From CALBPI01 sp039814545 (GTDB taxonomy: Bacteria > Pseudomonadota > Gammaproteobacteria > Steroidobacterales > Woeseiaceae): 16,940 nucleotides of DNA. Position numbers and translations under genes: made by a program. Under the pieces are notes generated by a model, which saw only the letters and a list, made by a program, of their open reading frames with translations, was not told the DNA's origin and did not search any database. This document shows, one piece after another, positions 1 to 7,154 of the stretch. How positions within the stretch are numbered: position 1 is the stretch's first letter; every line of letters begins with the position of its first letter. Where the stretch lies: positions 1 to 16,940 of the forward strand of contig JBCCBB010000065.1 of assembly GCA_039814545.1 (NCBI GenBank), in the 5' to 3' direction.

Positions 1-111
1 ATCGGGAAAATCTTTCTTTAGACGCCCGATACATCGGCTTGAACGCTGTAGTATCGCTCGGCCGATTTTCAGGGCAGCGGCGCGCCACGGGCGCTACACG
101 GGTTAACGCAC
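1..111. other. Upstream region of the ABC-HlyD-TolC operon with repeated CCGAT/ATCGG pentamers
   Basis: No convincing gene is seen here. Two forward frames stay open across it, but third-position base use does not look coding. The pentamer ATCGG or its complement CCGAT occurs at 1-5, 26-30, 33-37 and 62-66. The copies at 26-37 form a small inverted repeat with a 2-base spacer. A -35-like TTGAAC lies at 39-44, but no well-spaced -10 follows, so I do not call a promoter. The region could hold operator sites, or it could be the tail of something cut by the window edge. Confidence 0.3.
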
Positions 112-1866
112 ATGGTCGATCAGCTTCTTGCCAAGGAATCGTCGGTCGGGGACGTCCTGCGCTACGTGCGCATGATCCTTGGCCCCGAGCGCAATTATTA
201 TGCGCTGGCGTTTATCTATGGCGTCGGCATTAGCGTCCTGTCGCTGGCGCTGCCCATTTCCGTTCAGATGCTCGTCAACACGGTGGCCAACACAGCACTG
301 GCGACGCCGCTGCTCGTCTTGTCGCTAACCCTGTTCGGCCTGTTGCTGGCCTCGGGTCTGCTCAACGCGCTGCGGATTCACCTGATCGACTTATTCGGGC
401 GACGGTTCTACGCCCGCATGGTCGCCGAGATCGCCGTACGCAGCGTGTACGCACTCAATCCCTTCTTCGAGGACTACAGCCGCGGTTCTCTGTTTAACCG
501 CTACTTCGACATCATCATCGTGCAAAAGACGCTACCCAATTTGCTTGTGGGTGGTTTCACGATCGTGTTGCAGGCGGGGGTCGGTTTTGTGCTCGTGTCG
601 AGTTACCACCCATGGTTTCTGTTCTTCAACATCGTGATGATCGCGTTGATCTGGGTGATCTGGCTGCTCTGGGGCGGCCGCGCCATCGCGAGCGCCGTTG
701 CGGTGTCACACAAGAAGCACGCGGCCGCGCAGTGGCTCGAGGGACTGGGCTCATCCAACGGCTTCTTCAAGACGCGCCACCACATCGAAGATGCGTTACG
801 GCGCACGGACGAGGTGACGGCGACGTACATGGAAAAGCACATCAAACACTTCCGCCACCACTTCGGCCAGACGATCGCGTTCCTGTTGCTCTACGCCGCC
901 GCCAGCGCGGCGCTGCTGGGTCTGGGTGGCTTCCTTGTCATTCAGGGGCAACTCACCCTGGGTCAGCTCGTGGCCGCGGAGCTCGTCTTGTCGGTTGTGT
1001 TCGTTGGCCTTTCGCAGCTCGGCATCTACATGGCTTACTTCTATGAGGTGTGCGGCGCCATCGAGGAGCTCTCACTCTTCTATGACGTCGAGCAGGACGA
1101 CCCTGACGAGAGTTACGAGCCGTTTGCCGGCGACGGAAATCTGGAATTTGTGCACGCTCGTGGCGATGCACGGGGTCGTGAAGTGGCGCTCAACTTCGGC
1201 CTCAGAGAGGGCGAGCGCGTGCTGGCCATCGCCGAGAGCCACGGCCTGCAACGCGAGGTCACGGACTTTCTCAAACGCCACGTCAGGACTGTGGGTGGTT
1301 ATGTGACGCTCGGCGGCCAGGACATCGACACGATTCACATCCACGAGCTGCGCCAGCAGGTCATTGTGCTCGACCGTCCAAACGCCATTGAGATGACGAT
1401 CAACGACTACCTGCGCCTCAGCGGACCCGCCGCAACGGCACAGCGCATTCTTGAGGTGTTGCGCATCGTCGGTCTCGACAACACGATCAACCAGCTTGTC
1501 GACGGGATGGAGACTCGCATCTCCGCCACAGGCTGGCCGCTGACCATTGCCGAGATCATGCAGCTGAAGCTCGCGGCCGCCATCATCGCGCAGCCCAAAG
1601 TGCTCGTGTTGAGCCAGCTCTTTGACACCATGACGGGCGCGCACCTGACGGAGTCGCTGGAGACGCTGGAGCGCGAATCCAACACCACAGTGATGTACTT
1701 CTCGAACCGTCAGCGCAACATGCACTTCGATCACTACCTGTACCTGGGCTACGAGCGTCAGACCTTCTTTGACGACTACCCCGCGCTGTGCGCCGAAACC
1801 GGGTATGACAAGTGCGATCCGACGCCCGTGTCGTCTTTTCCCGCCGCGGGCGGTGACGGAGCCTGA
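112..1866 (+). CDS. ABC-type export protein with a degenerate (pseudo-ATPase) nucleotide-binding domain
   Basis: This 584-residue protein has the layout of a type I secretion or exporter half-transporter: six hydrophobic segments (about 30-54, 66-88, 144-164, 167-188, 252-277, 283-310), then a nucleotide-binding-like domain at about 345-550. The fold outline is recognisable (GERVLAI, HELRQQV, GMETRIS, PKVLVL, TTVMYF), but the catalytic motifs are gone. Aligned by eye, the Walker A Lys is Gln380 and no GxxGxGKS/T remains. The Q-loop reads VLDRPN without Gln. LSGGQ is LTIAE (477-481). Walker B Asp-Glu is Ser501-Gln502, and the H-loop His is Asn532. The frame is intact and full length, so this is not a decaying pseudogene. 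An HlyD-like gene starts 3 bases after its stop and a TolC-like gene follows. It may act with an intact ABC partner encoded elsewhere, or as a non-hydrolysing scaffold. The family call is firm; the function is inferred. Confidence 0.85.
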   Translation: MVDQLLAKESSVGDVLRYVRMILGPERNYYALAFIYGVGISVLSLALPISVQMLVNTVANTALATPLLVLSLTLFGLLLASGLLNALRIHLIDLFGRRFYARMVAEIAVRSVYALNPFFEDYSRGSLFNRYFDIIIVQKTLPNLLVGGFTIVLQAGVGFVLVSSYHPWFLFFNIVMIALIWVIWLLWGGRAIASAVAVSHKKHAAAQWLEGLGSSNGFFKTRHHIEDALRRTDEVTATYMEKHIKHFRHHFGQTIAFLLLYAAASAALLGLGGFLVIQGQLTLGQLVAAELVLSVVFVGLSQLGIYMAYFYEVCGAIEELSLFYDVEQDDPDESYEPFAGDGNLEFVHARGDARGREVALNFGLREGERVLAIAESHGLQREVTDFLKRHVRTVGGYVTLGGQDIDTIHIHELRQQVIVLDRPNAIEMTINDYLRLSGPAATAQRILEVLRIVGLDNTINQLVDGMETRISATGWPLTIAEIMQLKLAAAIIAQPKVLVLSQLFDTMTGAHLTESLETLERESNTTVMYFSNRQRNMHFDHYLYLGYERQTFFDDYPALCAETGYDKCDPTPVSSFPAAGGDGA

Positions 1867-1869
1867 GCC

Positions 1870-2904
1870 ATGCCGTTCCGCGATCGCCACGTCGAGCACT
1901 TCAAGACATTGACGGCGCAGCGCGTGCCGCGCGTCATGGCAGCGCTGGCCTGGATCATGGCGTTGGGGCTGATCGCCATCGGCTGCTTCATGACCTTTGT
2001 GCCCTGGGTGCAGACGACAGCCGGGTTCGGCACCGTCACCGCACTCAACCCCAATGACCGGCTGCAGGAAATCAACGCGCTCGTGCCGGGTCGTATTCAA
2101 GAATGGTATGTCCGCGATGGCAGCCCCGTGAGCGTGGGCGACCCGATCGTGCGTATCGCCGACATCGACCCGCAACTCATCGACCGGCTGCAATCAGAGC
2201 GCACGCAGGTTATCGCCAAGCTGACCGCCGCGGAGACCGCCGTCTCGACCGCTGAGATTGATCTTGAGCGCACCCGCACGCTGTTTGAGGACGGTCTCGC
2301 GTCGCGGCGAGAGTTCGAGCAGGCCCGAATCCGGGTGGAAGAGCTACGCGCCACCGAAGCCGAGGCAGCCGCCGAGCTCACGCGGGTCGACGTCAACCTC
2401 TCGCGTCAATCTGTACAGATCGTGCGCGCGCCCCGGGACGGCGTGATTCTGCGTGTGTTCGCCGGCGATGCTGCGACCTTTGTGCAAGCCGGCGACGTGG
2501 TCGCAACGTTCGTACCCAACCAGGTCGAGCGTGCCGTCGAGCTCTACCTCGACGGCCGTGACGTCGCGCTGGTACGAACCGGTGCCAAGGTCCGCCTGCA
2601 GTTTGAAGGCTGGCCCGCCGTTCAGTTTAGCGGCTGGCCCTCGGTTGCCGTCGGCACCTTCCCGGGCAAGGTGGTCGCCGTCGACCCGTCGGCACAGGCC
2701 TCGGGCCGGTTCCGCGTCCTCGTGGTCGAGGACAAGTTGGAAGGCGACGTGCCCTGGCCCGACGACCGCTTCGTGCGCTTCGGCGCCAGCGCGCGCGGCT
2801 GGGTCCTGCTGGAAACAGTGCCCGTGGGTTACGAGGTCTGGCGCCAGCTCAACAACTTCCCACCGCGCCTGCCCGAAACGCAGACCAGAGCGGCCAATAA
2901 CTGA
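1870..2904 (+). CDS. HlyD-family membrane fusion (periplasmic adaptor) protein
   Basis: This 344-residue adaptor would link an inner-membrane exporter to an outer-membrane TolC channel. A short cytoplasmic N-terminus leads into one transmembrane segment (about 22-45). The first lipoyl half follows (about 65-98, with VPGRIQEWYVRDGSPVSVGDPI), then a short Glu/Arg/Ala-rich coiled-coil hairpin (about 101-180). The second lipoyl half is at about 182-215 (VRAPRDGVILRVFAGDAATF), and beta-barrel and membrane-proximal domains extend to the C-terminus. The ATG lies 3 bases after the ABC stop, and its TGA overlaps the next ATG by one base, so translation of all three genes is probably coupled. Its hairpin is shorter than that of HlyD, which suggests tip-to-tip docking with a TolC-type protein. 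The substrate is unknown. Confidence 0.9.
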   Translation: MPFRDRHVEHFKTLTAQRVPRVMAALAWIMALGLIAIGCFMTFVPWVQTTAGFGTVTALNPNDRLQEINALVPGRIQEWYVRDGSPVSVGDPIVRIADIDPQLIDRLQSERTQVIAKLTAAETAVSTAEIDLERTRTLFEDGLASRREFEQARIRVEELRATEAEAAAELTRVDVNLSRQSVQIVRAPRDGVILRVFAGDAATFVQAGDVVATFVPNQVERAVELYLDGRDVALVRTGAKVRLQFEGWPAVQFSGWPSVAVGTFPGKVVAVDPSAQASGRFRVLVVEDKLEGDVPWPDDRFVRFGASARGWVLLETVPVGYEVWRQLNNFPPRLPETQTRAANN

Positions 2905-4349
2905 TGCGCGCCGCCGTCTTTGCGCTGCTGCTGGTGGTGTTGTGCGCGCCAGCCGCGCAGGCACAGAAGCCTGTGCCGTCGGCGTTGCTGCCAGAAACAG
3001 TGCTCGACAGCGCGGCGCGTCACTACCCCGCAGTCCTTGCCGCGTTGGCCGCACGGCGCGGCGCCGTCGCCGCTGTGATGGAAGCCGAAGGCGCGTTCGA
3101 TCTCGTGTTCGAAACGGAGGGGTTCAGCTACGCGAGCGGCTTTTACGACGGCACCGCCCTGTCGGCGACGGCCCGGCAACCCCTACGGCCGCTAGGCGCC
3201 GATCTCTACGCGGGCTACAAGATCTCGGAGGGTGACTTCCCCATCTACGAGGACGTCAATTTCACCAACACGGGTGGCGCCGTAAAGGTCGGGGTGCTGT
3301 TTTCGTTGCTGCGTGACCGTGACATCGACGGCCGCCGCATCGGCCTCGACAACGCTGATATCGGCGTGCGCCAGGCGGACCTCGAAATCCTGCTGACCCG
3401 CATTGGGGTGCAACGGCGCGCGCTCGTCGCCTACTGGCGTTGGGTCGCGGCCGGTGAGCAGGTGGCTGTCTATCGCAACCTGCTCGATATCGCGCTCAAA
3501 CGACAGAACGCACTCGAACGTCAGGTCGACCGGGGCGCACGCGCGCGAATTTTCCTGACGGAAAACATGCAGAACATCACGCGTCGCCGTTCGCTGGTGA
3601 CGGCAGCCGAACGTGATCTTCAAATTGCCGCAAACACGTTGTCGCTGTACTACCGCGGCGAGCGGGGCGATCCGATCTTGCCCGTGACGGCGCAGCTCCC
3701 GAAGAATGACCCCGCCGATGCACTCACAGCCGGTGATCTGCCCACGGGTGACCTGGCGCCGGCCATGGCGCGGCGTCCCGAGCTCGGGTTGCTGCAAGCC
3801 GCCATTGAGCGCGAGCGCAATCGCATCGCGCTGGCCGAAAACACACTCAAGCCCAGGCTCGACTTCAAGCTCGAGGTGCAGGAAGCCCTGGGTGCCGTGG
3901 GCGAAGGCGGCGTGTCGCGCGACTCAACGGACACCGTTGTCGGCTTGAGCTTTTCGGTCCCGCTGCAACGGCGCAGTGAGCGCGGCAGTTTGGATCGTGC
4001 CCGCGCCGCGCTCGAAGGCCGCGAGGCCGAGCGCCGCCTGCAGGAAGACCAGATCGCCATCGAAGTGCGCGAGCTGCTCATCGACCTCAACGTCTCGCGC
4101 GAGCTGTTTCAACTCGCACTGCAGGAAGCCGACCTGTCGGGCGCGATGCGCGAAGCCGAGGTGCGCCGCTTCGAAAGCGGCGCGAGCGACTTCTTTGTCG
4201 TCAACGTACGCGAACAGACGGAAGCCAATGCACTGATCCGTCTGGTCAGCGCCTCCCTAGCAATTCGCGAAGCCCGCGCAAATCTTGACGCCGCCACCGT
4301 AGACACCGCGCGCCTGGGCATCGACCCGGACGCGCTGCCAAGCCGCTAG
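2904..4349 (+). CDS. TolC-family outer membrane channel protein
   Basis: This 481-residue protein has a clear Sec signal peptide with a probable cleavage site after AQA at residue 20. The mature part has the two-repeat outer membrane efflux protein layout. Long Ala/Arg/Glu-rich helices lie around 160-250 and 290-470, separated by strand-forming segments (FDLVFETEGFSYASGFYDGT; DTVVGLSFSVPL) that would build the barrel. The length is typical of the family. The ATG shares one base with the HlyD stop, completing a tripartite exporter operon with the ABC-like protein at 112. It presumably trimerises and spans the outer membrane and periplasm. Its TAG stop lies inside the CTAG that also carries the stop of the convergent HPF-like gene. 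The transported compound cannot be read from the sequence. Confidence 0.9.
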   Translation: MRAAVFALLLVVLCAPAAQAQKPVPSALLPETVLDSAARHYPAVLAALAARRGAVAAVMEAEGAFDLVFETEGFSYASGFYDGTALSATARQPLRPLGADLYAGYKISEGDFPIYEDVNFTNTGGAVKVGVLFSLLRDRDIDGRRIGLDNADIGVRQADLEILLTRIGVQRRALVAYWRWVAAGEQVAVYRNLLDIALKRQNALERQVDRGARARIFLTENMQNITRRRSLVTAAERDLQIAANTLSLYYRGERGDPILPVTAQLPKNDPADALTAGDLPTGDLAPAMARRPELGLLQAAIERERNRIALAENTLKPRLDFKLEVQEALGAVGEGGVSRDSTDTVVGLSFSVPLQRRSERGSLDRARAALEGREAERRLQEDQIAIEVRELLIDLNVSRELFQLALQEADLSGAMREAEVRRFESGASDFFVVNVREQTEANALIRLVSASLAIREARANLDAATVDTARLGIDPDALPSR

Positions 4350-4693
4350 CGCGTCAGCTGCCGCAGCTCGCGCGTAGCCATGCGCTCCATTCGACGCGCG
4401 CGCCCCAGCGAACGTCGAACCGTGCGGCCGGCCTGGCGCGCAGCCTGTGATACGGCGGCGTAAAGATCATCTCGGGTTTGCTGGACAGTCACTCCGCCCG
4501 AGCGGCCCAGATTGACGTCGACCACTACGTGTTTGTCAGGTCCGCCGCGCGGACCATTCACATCGCTGAGATAGACGGTGACGGCCATTACGTTGGCCGT
4601 GAAATTGGACAGGTGGAACGCCAGCTGGTCGTAGACGTGTTCGCGGATCGCCGGCGTCACTTCAAAGCCCTGTGATTCAAGTTGGATTCGCAT
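4346..4693 (-). CDS. HPF/RaiA-family ribosome-associated (hibernation) protein
   Basis: This 115-residue protein starts with the pattern of ribosome hibernation factors (MRIQLESQGFEVTPAIREHV, then YLSDVNGPRGGPDKHVVVDVNL, then a DDLYAAVSQAARQAGRTVRR helix). This matches the beta-alpha-beta-beta-beta-alpha fold of the S30EA/RaiA/HPF family. These proteins bind the 30S decoding region and idle ribosomes under stress. The very basic C-terminus (about 90-115, mostly Arg) fits rRNA binding. It is slightly longer than E. coli HPF and lacks the long dimerisation domain of long-form HPF. An AAGGGGA ribosome binding site lies about 8 bases before the ATG. It is transcribed alone, divergently from nhaA, and overlaps the TolC-like gene tail to tail by 4 bases. 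It is unlikely to be the main rpoN-linked hpf, because none of that gene's usual neighbours is present. Confidence 0.85.
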   Translation of the reverse strand: MRIQLESQGFEVTPAIREHVYDQLAFHLSNFTANVMAVTVYLSDVNGPRGGPDKHVVVDVNLGRSGGVTVQQTRDDLYAAVSQAARQAGRTVRRSLGRARRMERMATRELRQLTR

Positions 4694-4890
4694 AATCGTG
4701 TCCCCTTGAGACTACGAGTGAAATCCTACGCCGCGCCCGCGCTGTCTTGGGTCGGACTTCACGACGCAGAGGTCAGGTCCGGCCGAATCGTCCAATTGCT
4801 CTGCTTTATCGAATGGACCCTAATTGAAAACTCGATTTTTCCGACAACGCTGATCTGCTAGTTTGGCCCCTCATAAATAGGAATGGCACC
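4694..4890. promoter_or_regulatory. Divergent intergenic region between the HPF-like gene and nhaA
   Basis: These 197 bases must carry the promoters of two divergent genes. The half nearest nhaA is clearly more AT-rich (about 4818-4842, with TTGAAA at 4824-4829 and a run of five T) than the coding surroundings. I could not pair a good -35 with a good -10 on either strand. An NhaR operator would be expected here, but I do not recognise a site. No terminator, RNA gene or small coding frame is apparent. Confidence 0.35.
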
Positions 4891-6111
4891 GTGGCACTTA
4901 GGGCCCTGCAACAGTTCATCAAGCTCGAATCGTCGGCTGGCATCTTGCTGATCGGTGCGACGGCGCTTGCGCTGGTGGTATCCAATTCGCCGGCGGCCGG
5001 CCTCTATTCAGCCTTCCTGGACGTACCGCTGGTTGTCGCGTTGGGCGATCTCGCCATCGACAAGCCCCTGCTGCTCTGGATCAACGACGGGCTCATGGCC
5101 GTGTTCTTCCTGCTGATCGGCCTCGAGGTCAAACGCGAAATCCTCGACGGCGAGCTGTCGTCACCCGAGCAGATTGCCCTGCCCGGCGTCGCAGCCGTCG
5201 GCGGCTTTCTTCTGCCCGCCCTCATTTACGCGGCCATCAACTACAACGATCCGGCTGCGATAGAAGGCTGGGCCATCCCGGCGGCCACGGACATTGCATT
5301 CGCGCTTGGCATCCTCAAGTTGCTCGGCGACCGGGTGCCGCTCGGGCTCAAAGTGTTCCTGACCTCGGTGGCCATCTTCGATGACATCGGCGCGATCGTC
5401 GTGATCGCCGTGTTCTACACGAGCAACTTGTCCGTCGCAGCGCTCGTGCTCGGTACGCTCGGCATCATCGGCCTGTTCGTACTCAACCGCATGGGCGTGC
5501 ACAAGCTCGGGCCCTACATGCTCGTTGGGCTGTTCGCCTGGGCCTGCGTGCTCAAGAGCGGCGTGCACGCCACGCTCGCGGGCTTTGCCGTGGGCATGGC
5601 GATACCCATGATCGCGAAGGACGAGCACGGCGACGCGCTACCTTCGCCGCTACGCCATCTTGAGCATGTGCTCCACCCGTGGATCGCCTACGCGATCATG
5701 CCCATCTTCGCGTTCGCCAATGCGGGCATCTCGTTTGCGGGCGTTGAGCTCAACGTGCTCTGGAATCCGGTCACGCTGGGCATCGTGCTGGGGCTCTTCG
5801 TGGGCAAACAGGTCGGCGTGTTCGGCATGGCCTGGGCCATGATCAAGCTCGGCCTCGCGCGCCTTCCGGAAGGCGTCGACTGGCGCCAGCTTTACGGCGC
5901 CGCGCTGCTGTCAGGCGTCGGCTTCACGATGAGCCTGTTCATCGGCTCACTGGCCTTCGAGCAGGGTAATTTTGAACACACAGTCGCCACACGCGTTGGC
6001 GTCATCACGGGCTCGTTGTTGTCGGCGTTTGTCGGCTACTACGTGCTGGCAAAGCGGGAATCGGTATCGGCCGACATTGGCACAACGGAGACGGGGGGAA
6101 TTACGCCATGA
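4891..6111 (+). CDS. nhaA: Na+/H+ antiporter NhaA
   Basis: This is a 406-residue polytopic inner-membrane protein of the NhaA family, which exchanges cytoplasmic Na+ or Li+ for external protons and sets salt and alkaline-pH tolerance. The key residues of E. coli NhaA are present in context: Asp134 in GWAIPAATDIAFALGIL, the ion-binding pair Asp164-Asp165 in AIFDDIGAIVVIAVFYT, and a Lys306 equivalent to Lys300 in FVGKQVGVF. LLWINDGLMAVFFLLIGLEVKRE, LKSGVHATLAGF and LEHVLHPWIAY are also family signatures. The start is GTG, with AGGA 8 bases upstream. The ATG a few bases earlier is in another frame. The last bases overlap the nhaR start (ATGA), so both genes form one operon. Length and motifs suggest full activity. 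Confidence 0.97.
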   Translation: MALRALQQFIKLESSAGILLIGATALALVVSNSPAAGLYSAFLDVPLVVALGDLAIDKPLLLWINDGLMAVFFLLIGLEVKREILDGELSSPEQIALPGVAAVGGFLLPALIYAAINYNDPAAIEGWAIPAATDIAFALGILKLLGDRVPLGLKVFLTSVAIFDDIGAIVVIAVFYTSNLSVAALVLGTLGIIGLFVLNRMGVHKLGPYMLVGLFAWACVLKSGVHATLAGFAVGMAIPMIAKDEHGDALPSPLRHLEHVLHPWIAYAIMPIFAFANAGISFAGVELNVLWNPVTLGIVLGLFVGKQVGVFGMAWAMIKLGLARLPEGVDWRQLYGAALLSGVGFTMSLFIGSLAFEQGNFEHTVATRVGVITGSLLSAFVGYYVLAKRESVSADIGTTETGGITP

Positions 6112-7028
6112 GACACCTGAACTACAGCCACTTGCAGTACTTCTGGGCCGTCGCCCAGGAAGGCAGCATCGTAAAAGCCGCAGAACGGCTGCACCTGACG
6201 CCGCAGACAATCAGTGGCCAGCTCAAATTACTCGAGGAATCGGTGGGCGAAGCCCTGTTCGAACGTGTGGGTCGCGGACTGGTGCTCTCCGACACGGGTC
6301 ACGTGGTGCTCGAATACGCCGACGAGATCTTTACGATCGGCGCCGAGCTCGCCGATGTGGTTCGGCACCGCAAGTTCTCCGGACCCTCTGTACTGACGGT
6401 GGGCATGGTGAGCTCGATGCCCAAGCTCATCGCCGAACGCATCCTCGCGCCGGCGCTGGCGCCCGAGCAATCGATCCGCCTGCGCATCCACGAAGCTTCG
6501 CTGCAGCACCTGCTGGGCGAGCTCGCCGTGCACCGGCTCGACCTCGTGCTATCCGACCAGCCCATGCCGCAGGGACTCAGCCTGCGCGCCTACAACCACC
6601 GCCTGGGCGAAAGCGGCCTGAGCTTCTTCTCGCAGCGCGATGAGGCTGAAAAGTACGCCGATGCCTTCCCGGGATCGCTCGACGAAGCGCCCATGCTACT
6701 GCCCGGCTTGCAGACCGCGCTGCGCCGCCGGCTCGACGAGTGGTTCGACACCCATGAAGTGGCGCCCCGCATCGTGGGCGAATTCGACGACAGCGCGCTG
6801 CTCAAGGCCTTCGGCGAGGCGGGCGTGGGTTTGTTTACGGCGCCCTCAGCCATCGAAGAAGAGATTTGCCGCATGTACGGCGTCGGCGTTATTGGCCGGA
6901 CGCAGGACATCACGGAGCGTTTTTACGCGATCTCGCCCGAGCGCCGGATCAAGCACCCGGCTGTGGCGCGGATCACGGAGGCCGCCCGTACAGACCTCTT
7001 CTCGGTGCCCGCCGTGTCAGCGGCCTGA
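6108..7028 (+). CDS. nhaR: LysR-type transcriptional activator NhaR
   Basis: This 306-residue LysR-family regulator has a winged helix-turn-helix at about 5-64 (NYSHLQYFWAVAQEGSIVKAAERLHLTPQTISGQLKLLEE, then GRGLVLSDTG). That stretch closely resembles E. coli NhaR, including the Tyr-Phe-Trp start and the TPQTI recognition helix. The rest is a two-lobed effector-binding domain. NhaR activates nhaA in response to sodium. The ATG overlaps the nhaA stop by 4 bases (ATGA), so the activator is made with its target, giving positive feedback. The gene order matches enterobacteria, although there the two genes do not overlap this tightly as far as I recall. No terminator with a T-run follows the stop. 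Confidence 0.93.
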   Translation: MRHLNYSHLQYFWAVAQEGSIVKAAERLHLTPQTISGQLKLLEESVGEALFERVGRGLVLSDTGHVVLEYADEIFTIGAELADVVRHRKFSGPSVLTVGMVSSMPKLIAERILAPALAPEQSIRLRIHEASLQHLLGELAVHRLDLVLSDQPMPQGLSLRAYNHRLGESGLSFFSQRDEAEKYADAFPGSLDEAPMLLPGLQTALRRRLDEWFDTHEVAPRIVGEFDDSALLKAFGEAGVGLFTAPSAIEEEICRMYGVGVIGRTQDITERFYAISPERRIKHPAVARITEAARTDLFSVPAVSAA

Positions 7029-7085
7029 CGGGCGGCTGCAGGCGCAAAATGTGCGTGACGAGGTTCCGTCCGCCCGCCTCGCTCT

Positions 7086-7114
7086 TTGACGCGCGGGGCG
7101 TTGCGCGGTATGAA
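7086..7114 (+). promoter_or_regulatory. Sigma70-type promoter of the serine hydrolase gene
   Basis: A -35 TTGACG (7086-7091) and a -10 TATGAA (7109-7114) are separated by exactly 17 bases. This is the best-formed promoter in the window. It lies 40 bases upstream of the ATG at 7155 and just ahead of an inverted repeat that would cover the transcription start. Confidence 0.6.
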
Positions 7115-7115
7115 A

Positions 7116-7143
7116 TCTAGTGGGGAGTACAAAAAACACTAGA
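7116..7143. promoter_or_regulatory. Candidate operator: inverted repeat TCTAGTG-N14-CACTAGA
   Basis: A perfect 7-base inverted repeat (arms 7116-7122 and 7137-7143) with a 14-base spacer begins one base after the -10 hexamer and ends 11 bases before the start codon. This position suits a repressor site over the transcription start, or a small hairpin in the 5' leader. No T-run follows, so it is not a terminator. The regulator is unknown; nhaR lies directly upstream. Confidence 0.4.
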
Positions 7144-7154
7144 AGAAACAGCGG

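Noticed and set aside
1..106. Open frame from the left edge ending at TAA 104-106, considered as the tail of an upstream gene
   Set aside because: Third codon positions are not G/C rich as in every real gene here, and the product has no recognisable pattern.
1072..2193. Long reverse-strand open frame of 373 codons across the ABC and HlyD genes
   Set aside because: It is antisense to two recognised genes and rich in His, Arg, Val and Asp as expected of a GC-rich shadow frame. It matches no family I know and its start is not supported.
7029..7076. CGGGCGG...CCGCCCG inverted repeat after nhaR, considered as a terminator
   Set aside because: The arms are 34 bases apart and no T-run follows, so a terminator is not supported. 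Such short GC arms arise easily in this base composition.
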